From: Bradyrhizobium huanghuaihaiense
GTDB taxonomy: Bacteria; Pseudomonadota; Alphaproteobacteria; Rhizobiales; Xanthobacteraceae
Reading direction: 5' to 3'
Assembly: GCF_007830635.1 (NCBI RefSeq)
Contig: NZ_VLLA01000027.1
Span: 1 to 42,500 of the forward strand
DNA: 42,500 bases
Each line of letters opens with the position of its first letter. The stretch's first letter is position 1. This document shows, one piece after another, positions 7,200-16,464 of this stretch. Both the position numbers and the translations under genes were made by a program. The notes beneath the pieces are model-generated. The model worked only from the letters and a program-made list of their open reading frames with translations, was not told where the DNA came from and did no database searches.

Positions 7200-8464
7200 T
7201 CAGTTACGCTCGCCAGTCCCAAGAAGAGCAGCCGGAAGCATCGCTCCCGCCGGTCGAGGAGCATATTGCGCCCGCGCCGCGCGTGTCGGTCCAGGCCTTC
7301 TGCGAGACCGTGGAGACGGCTGCCGCGGTGCAGTCGGCCGGCGAGGATCGCCGCCTCGGCAAGGCTCACCTGAAGATCCAGATGGGGGGCATGGCCGCCG
7401 CGATCGAAGCCTACCGCTCGGCGCCCACGCCGAACGTGATCGTGCTCGAGAGCGACGGCCGCAACGACCTTTTGGGGGGCCTCGACCAGCTCGCCACCGT
7501 CTGCGACGCCGGCACCCGCGTGGTGGTGATCGGCCGCATCAACGACGTCACGCTCTATCGCGAGCTGGTGCGTCGCGGTGTCAGCGACTACGTGCTCGCG
7601 CCGGTCGGCCCCATCGACGTCGTGCGCTCGATCTGCAACCTGTTTTCCGCACCGGAAGCCAAGGCGGTCGGCCGCATCATCGCGGTGGTCGGCGCCAAGG
7701 GCGGCGTCGGCGCATCCACCATCTCCCACAACGTCGCCTGGGCGATCGCACGCGATCTCGCGATGGACGCGGTGGTCGCCGATCTCGACCTTGCCTTCGG
7801 CACCGCCGGGCTCGACTACAATCAGGACCCGCCGCAGGGCATTGCCGACGCCGTGTTCTCGCCCGATCGCGTCGATACCGCCTTCATCGACCGTCTGCTG
7901 TCGAAATGCACTGACCACCTTAGCCTGCTGGCGGCGCCTGCCACGCTCGACCGGGTCTATGATTTCGGCACCGACGCCTTCGACGCCGTGTTCGACACGC
8001 TTCGCTCCACCATGCCGTGCATCGTGCTCGACATCCCGCACCAATGGTCGGGCTGGACCAAGCGCGCCCTGATCGGCGCGGACGACATCCTGATCGTGGC
8101 GGCGCCGGACCTCGCCAATCTGCGCAACACCAAGAACCTGTTCGACCTGCTGAAGGCCTCGCGCCCGAACGACCGGCCGCCGCTCTACTGCCTGAACCAG
8201 GTCGGCGTCCCCAAGCGGCCCGAAATCGCCGCCACCGAGTTCGCCAAGGCGATCGAGAGCCAGCCGGTCGTCTCGATCCCGTTCGAGCCGCAGATCTTCG
8301 GCTCGGCAGCCAACAACGGCCAGATGATCGCGGAGATCTCTGCCAACCACAAGTCGATCGAGATGTTCCTCCAGATCGCCCAGCGCCTGACCGGCCGCAG
8401 CGAGACGAAGAAACAAAAGTCATCCTTGCTTTCACCCCTGATTGAGAAGTTGCGGGGAAAATAA
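7196..8464 (+). CDS. cpaE: Tad pilus localisation ATPase CpaE/TadZ
   Basis: 422 residues. The N-terminal part (about 30-150) is an atypical receiver-like domain; the C-terminal part (about 158-400) is a ParA/MinD-type fold. The P-loop reads AKGGVGAST (167-175). The signature lysine K168 is present, but the usual GKT/GKS lysine is replaced by alanine, a variation seen in CpaE/TadZ proteins. VVADLDLAFG (193-202) supplies the following aspartates. CpaE marks the pole where the pilus is built. It is translationally coupled to cpaD by overlap and followed 21 bp later by cpaF. Confidence 0.92.
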   Translation: MISYARQSQEEQPEASLPPVEEHIAPAPRVSVQAFCETVETAAAVQSAGEDRRLGKAHLKIQMGGMAAAIEAYRSAPTPNVIVLESDGRNDLLGGLDQLATVCDAGTRVVVIGRINDVTLYRELVRRGVSDYVLAPVGPIDVVRSICNLFSAPEAKAVGRIIAVVGAKGGVGASTISHNVAWAIARDLAMDAVVADLDLAFGTAGLDYNQDPPQGIADAVFSPDRVDTAFIDRLLSKCTDHLSLLAAPATLDRVYDFGTDAFDAVFDTLRSTMPCIVLDIPHQWSGWTKRALIGADDILIVAAPDLANLRNTKNLFDLLKASRPNDRPPLYCLNQVGVPKRPEIAATEFAKAIESQPVVSIPFEPQIFGSAANNGQMIAEISANHKSIEMFLQIAQRLTGRSETKKQKSSLLSPLIEKLRGK

Positions 8465-8485
8465 GCCGCCGCATGGAGTCGTTAA

Positions 8486-9955
8486 GTGTTCGGTAAGCGT
8501 AGCGGAACAGACACCGATCTTCGGGCCCCCAAGCCCGGCGCCGTGTCGCCAGAGCCTGCCCCGGCTCCGGCGCCGACGGTGTCGCGCGCGCCGCCCCCGC
8601 CGGCCGTCGCCTCGCCGCCGCTCGCCCCGATCAAAGCCCCGCCGCCTCCTCCCATGGAGAACCGGCGCTCTGACAATTATTACGAGGTCAAGGCGACCAT
8701 CTTCGGCGCGCTGATCGAAGCCATCGATCTCGCCCAGCTCGCCAAGCTGGACTCCGAGTCCGCGCGCGAGGAAATCCGCGACATCGTCAACGAGATCATC
8801 GCGATCAAGAACATCGTGATGTCGATCGCCGAGCAGGAGGAGCTGCTCGACGACATCTGCAACGACGTGCTCGGCTACGGTCCGCTGGAGCCGCTGCTGT
8901 CGCGCGACGACATCGCGGACATCATGGTCAACGGCGCCAACACCGTCTACATCGAGGTCGCCGGCAAGATCCAGCGTACCGGCATCCGCTTCCGCGACAA
9001 CCAGCAGCTCCTCAACATCTGCCAGCGCATCGTCAGCCAGGTCGGCCGGCGCGTCGACGAATCCTCGCCGATCTGCGACGCACGCCTCGCCGACGGCTCC
9101 CGCGTCAATGCCATCGTGCCGCCGCTGTCGATCGACGGGCCCACGCTCACCATCCGCAAGTTCAAGAAGGACAAGCTGACGCTGGATCAGCTCGTCAAGT
9201 TCGGCGCGATCTCGCCGGAGGGCGCCGAGATCCTCCAGATCATCGGCCGCGTCCGCTGCAACGTGCTGATCTCCGGCGGTACCGGCTCGGGCAAGACCAC
9301 GCTGCTCAACTGCCTTACCAACTACATCGAACACGACGAGCGCGTCATCACCTGCGAGGACGCCGCCGAGCTCCAGCTGCAGCAGCCCCACGTGGTGCGG
9401 CTCGAGACCCGCCCGCCCAACATCGAGGGCGAGGGCCAGGTCACCATGCGCGAGCTGGTGCGCAACTGCCTGCGTATGCGTCCTGAACGGATCATCGTCG
9501 GCGAAGTCCGCGGACCCGAGGCGTTCGACCTGCTGCAGGCCATGAACACCGGCCATGACGGCTCGATGGGCACGCTGCACGCCAACAATCCGCGCGAGGC
9601 TCTCTCGCGCTGCGAATCCATGATCACGATGGGCGGCTTTTCCCTTCCGTCGCGAACAATTCGCGAGATGATCTGCGCTTCGATCGACGTCATCGTCCAG
9701 GCGGCGCGCCTGCGCGACGGTTCGCGCCGCATCACCCACATCACCGAGGTGATGGGCATGGAAGGCGACACCATCATCACCCAGGACATCTTCGTCTACG
9801 ACCTGGTCGGCGAGGACGCCAACGGCAAGATCATCGGCCGGCACCGCTCGACCGGCATCGGCCGGCCGAAGTTCTGGGAACGGGCCCGTTATTACGGCGA
9901 CGAGAAGCGCCTTGCCGCCGCACTGGACGCTGCGGAAGTGGCGCCGACGAAATGA
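8486..9955 (+). CDS. cpaF: Tad pilus assembly ATPase CpaF/TadA
   Basis: 489-residue secretion ATPase that powers Flp assembly. GTG start at 8486 with GGAG eight bases upstream. A proline-rich N-terminal stretch (14-57) is probably a flexible linker. The ATPase core has Walker A GGTGSGKT (264-271), an Asp box near 290-292, Walker B IIVGEV (336-341) and the His box TGHDGSMGTLHANN (355-368). All key residues are intact. It is expected to work as a hexamer on the cytoplasmic face of the TadB/TadC platform. Confidence 0.96.
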   Translation: MFGKRSGTDTDLRAPKPGAVSPEPAPAPAPTVSRAPPPPAVASPPLAPIKAPPPPPMENRRSDNYYEVKATIFGALIEAIDLAQLAKLDSESAREEIRDIVNEIIAIKNIVMSIAEQEELLDDICNDVLGYGPLEPLLSRDDIADIMVNGANTVYIEVAGKIQRTGIRFRDNQQLLNICQRIVSQVGRRVDESSPICDARLADGSRVNAIVPPLSIDGPTLTIRKFKKDKLTLDQLVKFGAISPEGAEILQIIGRVRCNVLISGGTGSGKTTLLNCLTNYIEHDERVITCEDAAELQLQQPHVVRLETRPPNIEGEGQVTMRELVRNCLRMRPERIIVGEVRGPEAFDLLQAMNTGHDGSMGTLHANNPREALSRCESMITMGGFSLPSRTIREMICASIDVIVQAARLRDGSRRITHITEVMGMEGDTIITQDIFVYDLVGEDANGKIIGRHRSTGIGRPKFWERARYYGDEKRLAAALDAAEVAPTK

Positions 9956-9971
9956 GCGGGTCAGCGACGTC

Positions 9972-10949
9972 ATGAACATGCAGGTCCTCGCCCTCGCCTT
10001 CCTCGCCACCGCCGCTGTGGGCGGCATCGCCTGGGTCTTCCTCTATCCGTTGCTATCAGGAGAACGGCAGGCGGAGAACCGCCGCGCCTCGATCGCACGC
10101 GCCGACGCGCCGGCAGCCAAGCAGACCGAAAAGAGCCAGCGCTCGCGCCGCGAGCAGGTCGAGAGCTCGCTCAAGGATCTCGAGGCACGGCGTCAGCAGG
10201 AAAAGAGCGTTCCGCTCAGCGTCCGCCTGTCACAGGCAGGGCTGGACTGGACACCGCAGAAATTCTGGATCGTGTCCGCCGTCGTGGCGGGCGTGCTGTT
10301 CGCGGCCGCCATGTTCGTCGGCGGCGGCCTGCTCGGCGCCGCCGGCCTTGCCTTTGCCGGCGGCCTCGGCCTGCCGCGCTGGGCACTCGGCTTCCTGAAG
10401 AAGCGTCGCGAAGCCAAATTCCTGAAGGCGCTGCCCGACGCCGTCGACGTGATCGTCCGCGGCATCAAGGCGGGCCTGCCGCTGTTCGAATCGATCAAGG
10501 TCGTCGCCGCCGATTCGCCCGAGCCGCTGCGCAGCGAATTCCTGGCCATCATCGAGACGCAGGCGATCGGCATGCCGCTCGGCGAAGCCTGCTCGCGCCT
10601 TTACGAACGCATGCCGCTGCCGGAAGCCAATTTCTTCGGGATCGTCATCTCGATCCAGCAGAAATCGGGCGGCAATCTCTCCGAAGCGCTCGGCAACCTC
10701 TCCAAGGTGCTGCGCGACCGCAAGAAGATGAAGGAAAAGATCCAGGCGATGTCGATGGAAGCCAAGGCCTCGGCCGGCATCATCGGCTCGCTGCCGCCGA
10801 TCGTGATGTTCCTCGTTTATCTCACGACGCCGCACTACATCTCGCTGCTGTGGACCCATCCTACCGGCCAGCTCATGCTGGTCGGCTGCGTCATCTGGAT
10901 GTCGATCGGCATCCTGGTGATGAAGAAGATGATCAACTTCGATTTCTGA
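9972..10949 (+). CDS. tadB: Tad pilus inner-membrane platform protein TadB
   Basis: 325 residues of the type II secretion F-domain family. An N-terminal helix (about 5-25) is followed by a charged cytoplasmic linker (QTEKSQRSRREQVESS), two helices near 95-140, the T2SSF domain (about 155-280, LPDAVDVIVRGIKAGLPLFE) and two C-terminal helices. The frame is open upstream into cpaF, but ATG 9972, 16 bp after the cpaF stop, fits the usual TadB N-terminus. Together with TadC it forms the platform driven by CpaF. Confidence 0.92.
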   Translation: MNMQVLALAFLATAAVGGIAWVFLYPLLSGERQAENRRASIARADAPAAKQTEKSQRSRREQVESSLKDLEARRQQEKSVPLSVRLSQAGLDWTPQKFWIVSAVVAGVLFAAAMFVGGGLLGAAGLAFAGGLGLPRWALGFLKKRREAKFLKALPDAVDVIVRGIKAGLPLFESIKVVAADSPEPLRSEFLAIIETQAIGMPLGEACSRLYERMPLPEANFFGIVISIQQKSGGNLSEALGNLSKVLRDRKKMKEKIQAMSMEAKASAGIIGSLPPIVMFLVYLTTPHYISLLWTHPTGQLMLVGCVIWMSIGILVMKKMINFDF

Positions 10950-10958
10950 CGGTGGCGT

Positions 10959-11933
10959 ATGGTCGAATTTCTCGTTTCGAAACTTCATGACGTCCGCTTC
11001 ATGACCATGCTGCTGGCGGCCATCGCCGCCAGCGCCACCGTCTATACGCTGGTGATGCCGCTGTTCGCCGGCGAAGGCCTCTCCAAGCGCATGAAGGCGG
11101 TGGCAAGCGAACGCGAACGCATCCGGCAGCGCGAGCGCGACCGCCTCAACAAGAACGAAAAGGTCTCGCTGCGCCAGACGCCGAAGCAGATCGTCTCCAA
11201 GGTCGTCGAGGACTTCAACCTCACCAAATGGCTCGCGCAGGAAGCCGCCCGCGACAAGCTCATCATGGCGGGCTACCGCGGCCAGGCGCCCTACATCACC
11301 TTCCTGTTTGCGCGCATGGTCGCTCCGCTCGTGCTGTTCATGGGCTCGATCCTGTACGTGTTCCTGATCGCGCACATGGACAAGCCGCTGCCGGTCAAGA
11401 TCGGTATCTGCATCGGCGCCGCCTATGCCGGCCTGCAGGCGCCGATGCTGTTCCTCAAGAACGCGATCTCCAAGCGCCAGCTCTCGATCAGGCGCGCCTT
11501 TCCCGACGCGCTCGACCTGCTGCTGATCTGCATCGAATCCGGCATGTCGGTCGAAATGGCGTTCCGGAGGGTCGCCACCGAGATCGTTGGCCAGTCGATC
11601 GCGCTGTCGGAAGAGTTCGCGCTGACCACCGCCGAGCTCTCCTATTTGCAGGACCGCAAGGTGGCCTACGAGAACCTGGCGCGGCGCACCGGGCTCGAGG
11701 GCGTCAAATCGGTCTGTCTCGCGCTTCAGCAGGCGGAACGCTACGGCACTCCGCTCGGGCACTCGCTGCGCGTCATGGCGCAGGAAAACCGCGACATGCG
11801 CATGAACGAGGCCGAGAAGAAGGCCGCCGCGCTGCCGCCGAAGCTGACGGTGCCGATGATCCTGTTCTTCCTGCCGGTGCTGTTCGTCGTCATTCTCGGG
11901 CCGACCGGCATCAAGATCTCCGAGCTGCAGTGA
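10959..11933 (+). CDS. tadC: Tad pilus inner-membrane platform protein TadC
   Basis: 324 residues, also of the T2SSF family and paralogous to TadB. N-terminal helix at about 18-38, a long Arg/Glu-rich linker (ASERERIRQRERDRLNKNEK), two helices near 105-160, the F domain at about 175-295 (FPDALDLLLICIESGMSVEM) and C-terminal helices. It starts nine bases after tadB and ends the plus-strand operon, with a hairpin directly after the stop. Confidence 0.92.
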   Translation: MVEFLVSKLHDVRFMTMLLAAIAASATVYTLVMPLFAGEGLSKRMKAVASERERIRQRERDRLNKNEKVSLRQTPKQIVSKVVEDFNLTKWLAQEAARDKLIMAGYRGQAPYITFLFARMVAPLVLFMGSILYVFLIAHMDKPLPVKIGICIGAAYAGLQAPMLFLKNAISKRQLSIRRAFPDALDLLLICIESGMSVEMAFRRVATEIVGQSIALSEEFALTTAELSYLQDRKVAYENLARRTGLEGVKSVCLALQQAERYGTPLGHSLRVMAQENRDMRMNEAEKKAAALPPKLTVPMILFFLPVLFVVILGPTGIKISELQ

Positions 11934-11940
11934 CGCGAAA

Positions 11941-11962
11941 GGCGGACCGCGTGCGGTCCGCC
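11941..11962. terminator. Hairpin between convergent tadC and tadD
   Basis: GGCGGACCGC (11941-11950) and GCGGTCCGCC (11953-11962) are exact reverse complements. They lie seven bases after the tadC stop and 31 bases from the tadD stop. A short T run follows only on the minus-strand side, so it probably serves both genes weakly. Confidence 0.6.
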
Positions 11963-11993
11963 TCGGCAATCAGGACGAGATAATGCGGGGCGA

Positions 11994-12815
11994 TCAGTCG
12001 GACTGGCTGAGCGAGGCGACCGGCGTCCGCTTCGGCGCGCCGCGCTGGCCCTCGCTGCGGTTCAGCATGTCCTTGAGATAGGCGACATTGGCCGCGGCCT
12101 GGTCCGGCGGCAGGTCCGCCTTCACGATGGTCTCGGCCTCGGCGAAGCGGCCCTGGAGACCGACGACCAGGCCGAGATTCTGCCGCACCCGGCTACTCGC
12201 CCGCGGCGATGCATAGGCCTGCCGCAGTGCCTCTTCGGCCTTGGGCAGGTCCTTCGACAGCATGTAGGACAGGCCGAGATTGGAGAGCACACCGGGATCG
12301 CCCGGTGCGATCTTCAGTGCGCTCGCATAATACGAGCGCGCCTCCTCGTGACGGCCCATCTGATCGAGCGCCGTGCCCTGCACCGAGAGCAGGCGCCAGT
12401 CCGGATTGTCGGGCGAATGCGCCTTCGACAATACGTCGAAGGCCTGCTGGAAATTGCCGTTGTCGGCGAGCGCGCGGCCGTACTGGGCGAGCAGCGCCTT
12501 GTTACCGGGATTGGCGATGGTCGCCTGCTCGAGCACGGCGGCGGCCTGGGCGCGCTGGCCGTTGGCGCGCAGGGCCTGGCCATAGCCAAGCGCGGCCTCG
12601 GCGTCCTTGGGATTGGCACGGTAGCGCTCGCCATAGAACTCGACGGCGCGCGCGGGATCGGTGGGCGCGGCCTCCGCGCGCGACCCCGCCGACCCGATCG
12701 AGCCGGTGACGTCGGAGAGCTTTGACATTGCCGTGCAGCCGCCGAGGCTGACCGCCACCATCGCGACGAGAGAGGCAGACGCAAGAAGCCGGGCAGGACT
12801 GAACCGTTGACGCAT
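11994..12815 (-). CDS. tadD: TadD-like TPR lipoprotein
   Basis: 273 residues. Signal peptide with a lipobox (AVSLGGC, Cys27), then tetratricopeptide repeats from about 50 to 240, seen in PKDAEAALGYGQALRANGQR, GNKALLAQYGRALADNGNFQ and GDPGVLSNLGLSYMLSKDLP. TadD-type lipoproteins act as pilotins or scaffolds for the Tad secretin. The gene converges on the cpa operon from the other strand. Its promoter region holds two GTTAAC motifs and a near-CtrA box. Confidence 0.88.
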   Translation of the reverse strand: MRQRFSPARLLASASLVAMVAVSLGGCTAMSKLSDVTGSIGSAGSRAEAAPTDPARAVEFYGERYRANPKDAEAALGYGQALRANGQRAQAAAVLEQATIANPGNKALLAQYGRALADNGNFQQAFDVLSKAHSPDNPDWRLLSVQGTALDQMGRHEEARSYYASALKIAPGDPGVLSNLGLSYMLSKDLPKAEEALRQAYASPRASSRVRQNLGLVVGLQGRFAEAETIVKADLPPDQAAANVAYLKDMLNRSEGQRGAPKRTPVASLSQSD

Positions 12816-12868
12816 GACGCTTTGACTCTCGAGCGGATGGATCGAGCCGAACGCGCCAGCAATAGACT

Positions 12869-12891
12869 GTTAACCCTAATGGCCGGTTAAC
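12869..12891 (-). promoter_or_regulatory. CtrA-like motif pair upstream of tadD
   Basis: Read on the minus strand the site is TTAA-N7-TTAG followed by GGTTAAC, flanked by two GTTAAC palindromes 17 bp apart (12869-12874 and 12886-12891). It lies 54-76 bp before the tadD start, a plausible position for CtrA control. Inferred by motif only. Confidence 0.35.
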
Positions 12892-12900
12892 GCCGGGCCC

Positions 12901-14394
12901 TCATGGCGGCGTCGGTGGCGGGGCCTCGCCACCGAGCCCCAGATCGAGGCCGAGCTCCTTCATTTGCGCGTTGATGTCCCGCAGCAGTTGCAGCACCTGC
13001 GCCTCGGCCTCGGTACCCGTGCGTGGCATTCCCTGGCATTCGCGCCGGAGATCCTCACGGCTGACCACACGCCGCGCAAGGAGCTCGTCGAGCTGAAGCT
13101 GATCGATGCCGAGCACGCCGGCGGATTGCTCGACCAACCGGCGCAGCAGTAGCGCCACCGCGGCAACCGCGTCGGCGCCATGCCTGGTCCCCGACCTCGA
13201 GAACTTGCGGTCGAGATCGGCCCAGGCCTGAGAGGTGACCAGATAGGCGTGGAGCGCATTCACCGAAGCCGGCTCGCCGTCGGCGTAGAAGGCACGGCGC
13301 ATCAGCAGCCGGCGCGCCAGCGCCGCCACCAGATCCCGCCTCAGCGTCGCGATTGAAGCAATCTCGATCGCCGTCTGGACGGCGGGATCGCGGGAATAAT
13401 CCCGCCCTGCCGGCAGGCGGATGACGCCGTCCGGCAGGTTCGAGTCGAGCAGGCGGAAGCCGCCACCATTGCGCGGCCGCGAATGGCGCGCGATCGCAAA
13501 TCCATAGTCCGAATTGCCGGCATCGGACATTGGGCCAAAATGGATGATGTTGAATCCGGCATCGTCGCCGCCCTGCCCGGTCGAGGACGGACAGGACAGC
13601 ACGTAGACGGTGCGCCAGAACGCTTCACTGCCGTTGCTCCGCGTCGCGCGCGGATCGGGAATCGAATAGCGGGTCAGTCCCTCGACATGCCGGTGACCGT
13701 GCAGGACCAGATCGACGTTGAGCGAGGTCGCCGCTTCAAGCAAGGTCGCGGGCGCGGCGAGATACATCAGCGGCTCGTCCGGAGCGCCGAGGAACCGCTT
13801 TGCTTCGCCGGTCGCCTGCGGCAGCGGATGATGGTGCATCGCCAGCACCCGCACCAGGTTTTCGGCCGGCTCGAAATAATCGGCGCGTCCCGCCGATCCA
13901 AGGCTGCCTGCAAGCTCGACACTCAGCCGGGCGGAATCGGCGACCATGGCGCTGTAGGAGCTCTGGTCGATCGTGCCGCTCGCCAGCGTCGCGAGGCTTG
14001 CGCGATTTGAATCCAGCAGTACCAGATCAAGGCCGGCCTGGCGGTAGTAGACGCTCTTCGAGGTCCGCGGCAGATGCAGGTAATCATAGACGTCGTGACG
14101 GCCCGCGCGCTGGCTCGCCCGCTTGACGTCGTGATTGCCGGCGACCGCCTGGATGTCGGTGAACAGTCCGGTCTGCCGGAAGGACGCGATGACCGCGAGC
14201 GCTTCGTCGAGCGCGCGCGGCGTTGGATCGTCGACGAGATCGCCGGTGATCAGCAGGATGCGATCGGGAACGTCGGCGAAATCCGCCATGCTCTCGCGCA
14301 GAGCAGTGCCAAGCGCCTCGATCGTCGCGAGCAGCCGGCCTGACCCGTCCAGATGCAGGTCGGAGATCTGCGCAATAACGAACGATCTATCCAT
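12901..14394 (-). CDS. Metallophosphatase with an unassigned C-terminal half
   Basis: 497 residues from the ATG at 14394. The first 240 residues form a complete calcineurin-like phosphoesterase: D12-x-H14 (QISDLHLDG), GDLVDD (51-56), GNHD (86-89), HHHP (187-190), GHRH (233-236). It should bind two metals and cleave a phosphomonoester or diester; the spacing resembles CpdA-type cyclic nucleotide phosphodiesterases, but the substrate is unknown. From about residue 310 there is a helical region with no family I recognise, ending in a Gly/Pro-rich tail (GGEAPPPTPP). No signal peptide, so cytoplasmic. The frame is open 105 bases further upstream, but that extension is Arg/Ser-rich and unlikely. 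Confidence 0.8.
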   Translation of the reverse strand: MDRSFVIAQISDLHLDGSGRLLATIEALGTALRESMADFADVPDRILLITGDLVDDPTPRALDEALAVIASFRQTGLFTDIQAVAGNHDVKRASQRAGRHDVYDYLHLPRTSKSVYYRQAGLDLVLLDSNRASLATLASGTIDQSSYSAMVADSARLSVELAGSLGSAGRADYFEPAENLVRVLAMHHHPLPQATGEAKRFLGAPDEPLMYLAAPATLLEAATSLNVDLVLHGHRHVEGLTRYSIPDPRATRSNGSEAFWRTVYVLSCPSSTGQGGDDAGFNIIHFGPMSDAGNSDYGFAIARHSRPRNGGGFRLLDSNLPDGVIRLPAGRDYSRDPAVQTAIEIASIATLRRDLVAALARRLLMRRAFYADGEPASVNALHAYLVTSQAWADLDRKFSRSGTRHGADAVAAVALLLRRLVEQSAGVLGIDQLQLDELLARRVVSREDLRRECQGMPRTGTEAEAQVLQLLRDINAQMKELGLDLGLGGEAPPPTPP

Positions 14395-14680
14395 TTTGCG
14401 CCGCTCATTGCGAATGCTGCGCCGCCCAAAACGATGAGAGAAATTGCCTTCAGAAATTGCCTTCGACGAATAGCTTGATGCCGGTCTCAGCCCAGGCAAG
14501 GATCACCCGGGCAACCGCATTCCTGCGCTCGATGCCTGCAGAAATGCCCGGCACAATCTAAAATGTTCGCCAATAATGCCACAACCGCAGCGCTAGTAAA
14601 GCCCTGCGACCGCGCTCTCGTGAACGGCAGTTCTCAACGTGGATACGAGAGCTCCCGCACAGCGGTTTCGTTTCGTCCGA

Positions 14681-14884
14681 TCAATATTCGATGGCCAGCC
14701 GCTTGCGAATTTCGTCGACGCGCTTGTCGAGCGCATCGAAGCGTGCGTGGACGGAGCGATCGTGAAGATAAAAGACGTAGCCGCCGGCAAGGAAGGCAAA
14801 GATCCAATGATGATGCTCGACATAGCCAAAGATCGCCTCGACGGCCTGGCCGATGAATGTGACCACGCTCCACAGAAATTCCAT
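14681..14884 (-). CDS. Small membrane protein of unknown function
   Basis: 67 residues starting MEFLWSVVTF, preceded by a strong GGGAGG site eight bases before the ATG at 14884. One or two hydrophobic helices (about 4-22 and 27-40) are followed by a charged, probably coiled C-terminus (HARFDALDKRVDEIRKRLAI). The longer upstream frame is not needed. The strong ribosome binding site and clear protein pattern support a real gene. No family recognised. Confidence 0.7.
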   Translation of the reverse strand: MEFLWSVVTFIGQAVEAIFGYVEHHHWIFAFLAGGYVFYLHDRSVHARFDALDKRVDEIRKRLAIEY

Positions 14885-15090
14885 TGCATTTCCTCCCGGC
14901 AGGCCTCGCCTTTCGGCTGCCGGCGATCTCCGTACACCTGACAGCCATTGTCGGAACCTAGCATGGCCCACTTGCTGCGAGTAGCGGCTCACCGAGGTGA
15001 CGGCAAAGCCGATTGCGGCCACGGCAAAACTCTGCGAAGTCTTCTGGAGTTCGCATGACCTGCCTGACCTGACGATCCGGACACCCGCCA

Positions 15091-16464
15091 ATGCCCTCTG
15101 TCTTCGAGACGTCCTCAACCGCCATTCCGATCACCTTCGTCACCAAGTCGAGCTGGGAAGGGTTGCGTGAGACGCTGTCGCCGGCGCAACGCCAGTTCGC
15201 GACCGCCAGCGCTTATTCCGCCAAGCCCGGCGGTTATCTCGCGCTGCCCGCATCCGATGGGGCGATCGCACAAGTGCTGTTCGGCCTCGAGGACGAAGGA
15301 GCAAGATCGCGCGACCTGTTCCGGCCGGGCGCCCTGCCCGGCCTGTTGCCGCCGGGGACCTATCGCTTCGCCAACGCACCGCACGATCCACGGCTCGCCG
15401 CGCTGGCTTTTGCACTGGGGTGCTACCGCTTTTCCCGCTACCGCAAGGCCGAAAGGCCAGAGGTCCGCCTGGTGCCGCCCGACGGCGTCGACGCCGCCGA
15501 GATCGATCGCATCGCGGACGCTGCGATGCTGGCGCGCGATCTCATCAACACGCCCTCCAACGACATGGGTCCGGAGCAGCTCGCCGCGGCCGCGCAAGCG
15601 CTCGCCACCGAATTCGGCGCGAGCTTTGCCTGCACCATCGGTGAAGACCTGGAGAAGAACTTTCCGCTGATCCATGCCGTCGGCATGGCCTCCGACCGCG
15701 CACCGCGGCTGATCGATATCGGCTGGGGCGATCCTGATCATCCCAAGGTGACGCTGGTCGGCAAGGGCGTGTGTTTCGACACCGGCGGGCTCGACCTCAA
15801 GCCGTCGAGCGGCATGCTGATCATGAAGAAGGACATGGGCGGCGCCGCCAACGTGCTGGCGCTGGCGCGCATGGTGATGGACGCGAGGCTGAAGGTGCGG
15901 CTGCGCGTGCTGATCCCGGCGGTGGAAAACGCGGTCTCCGGCAACGCCTTCCGCCCGCTCGACATTTTTACTTCGCGCAAGGGCATCACGGTCGAGATCG
16001 GCAACACGGATGCGGAAGGCCGGCTCGTGCTCGCCGATGCATTGGCATTGGCGGACGAGGAGAAGCCAGATCTGCTGATCGATCTGGGCACGCTGACCGG
16101 TGCCGCGCGCGTCGCGCTGGGGCCGGATTTACCGCCCTTTTACACCAATGATGAGACGCTGGCCGCCGAGGTCGCGCGCTGCGCGGTGAAGGAGAACGAT
16201 CCGTTGTGGCGCATGCCGCTGTGGCCGCCTTACGATGCGTGGCTGGACTCCAAAACCGCCACCATCACCAACGCGCCGTCAGGCGGTTTTGCCGGCTCGA
16301 TCACCTGCGCGCTGTTCCTGCAGCGCTTCGTCGAGCACGCCGGAAGCTGGCTGCATGTCGACATCTATGGCTGGACACCGTCGGCCAAGCCGGCACGGCC
16401 CGAGGGCGGCGAGTGCCAGGCCGCGCGCGCCATCTACGCATTGCTGAGCGAGCGCTATGCGTGA
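15091..16464 (+). CDS. M17 leucyl aminopeptidase family protein
   Basis: 457 residues, slightly shorter than classical PepA. The catalytic C-terminal domain carries all family motifs: GKGVCFDTGG (224-233), KKDMGG (246-251) and the signature NTDAEGRL (305-312), giving the two-metal site (D230, D248, D307, E309 and a lysine). The N-terminal domain (1-140) diverges from PepA. Cytoplasmic, releasing N-terminal residues from peptides. Its stop overlaps the start of the NlpC/P60 gene by eight bases (ATGCGTGA), so the two are co-translated. This suggests joint action on peptides, possibly muropeptides. Confidence 0.92.
   Translation: MPSVFETSSTAIPITFVTKSSWEGLRETLSPAQRQFATASAYSAKPGGYLALPASDGAIAQVLFGLEDEGARSRDLFRPGALPGLLPPGTYRFANAPHDPRLAALAFALGCYRFSRYRKAERPEVRLVPPDGVDAAEIDRIADAAMLARDLINTPSNDMGPEQLAAAAQALATEFGASFACTIGEDLEKNFPLIHAVGMASDRAPRLIDIGWGDPDHPKVTLVGKGVCFDTGGLDLKPSSGMLIMKKDMGGAANVLALARMVMDARLKVRLRVLIPAVENAVSGNAFRPLDIFTSRKGITVEIGNTDAEGRLVLADALALADEEKPDLLIDLGTLTGAARVALGPDLPPFYTNDETLAAEVARCAVKENDPLWRMPLWPPYDAWLDSKTATITNAPSGGFAGSITCALFLQRFVEHAGSWLHVDIYGWTPSAKPARPEGGECQAARAIYALLSERYA

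Noticed and set aside
10230..11969. Long minus-strand frame opposite tadB and tadC
   Set aside because: Antisense shadow; the plus-strand genes have clear family motifs and tight spacing.
12901..14394. Metallophosphatase as part of an anti-phage system
   Set aside because: No helicase, nuclease or other defence partner lies next to it; neighbours are pilus and peptidase genes.
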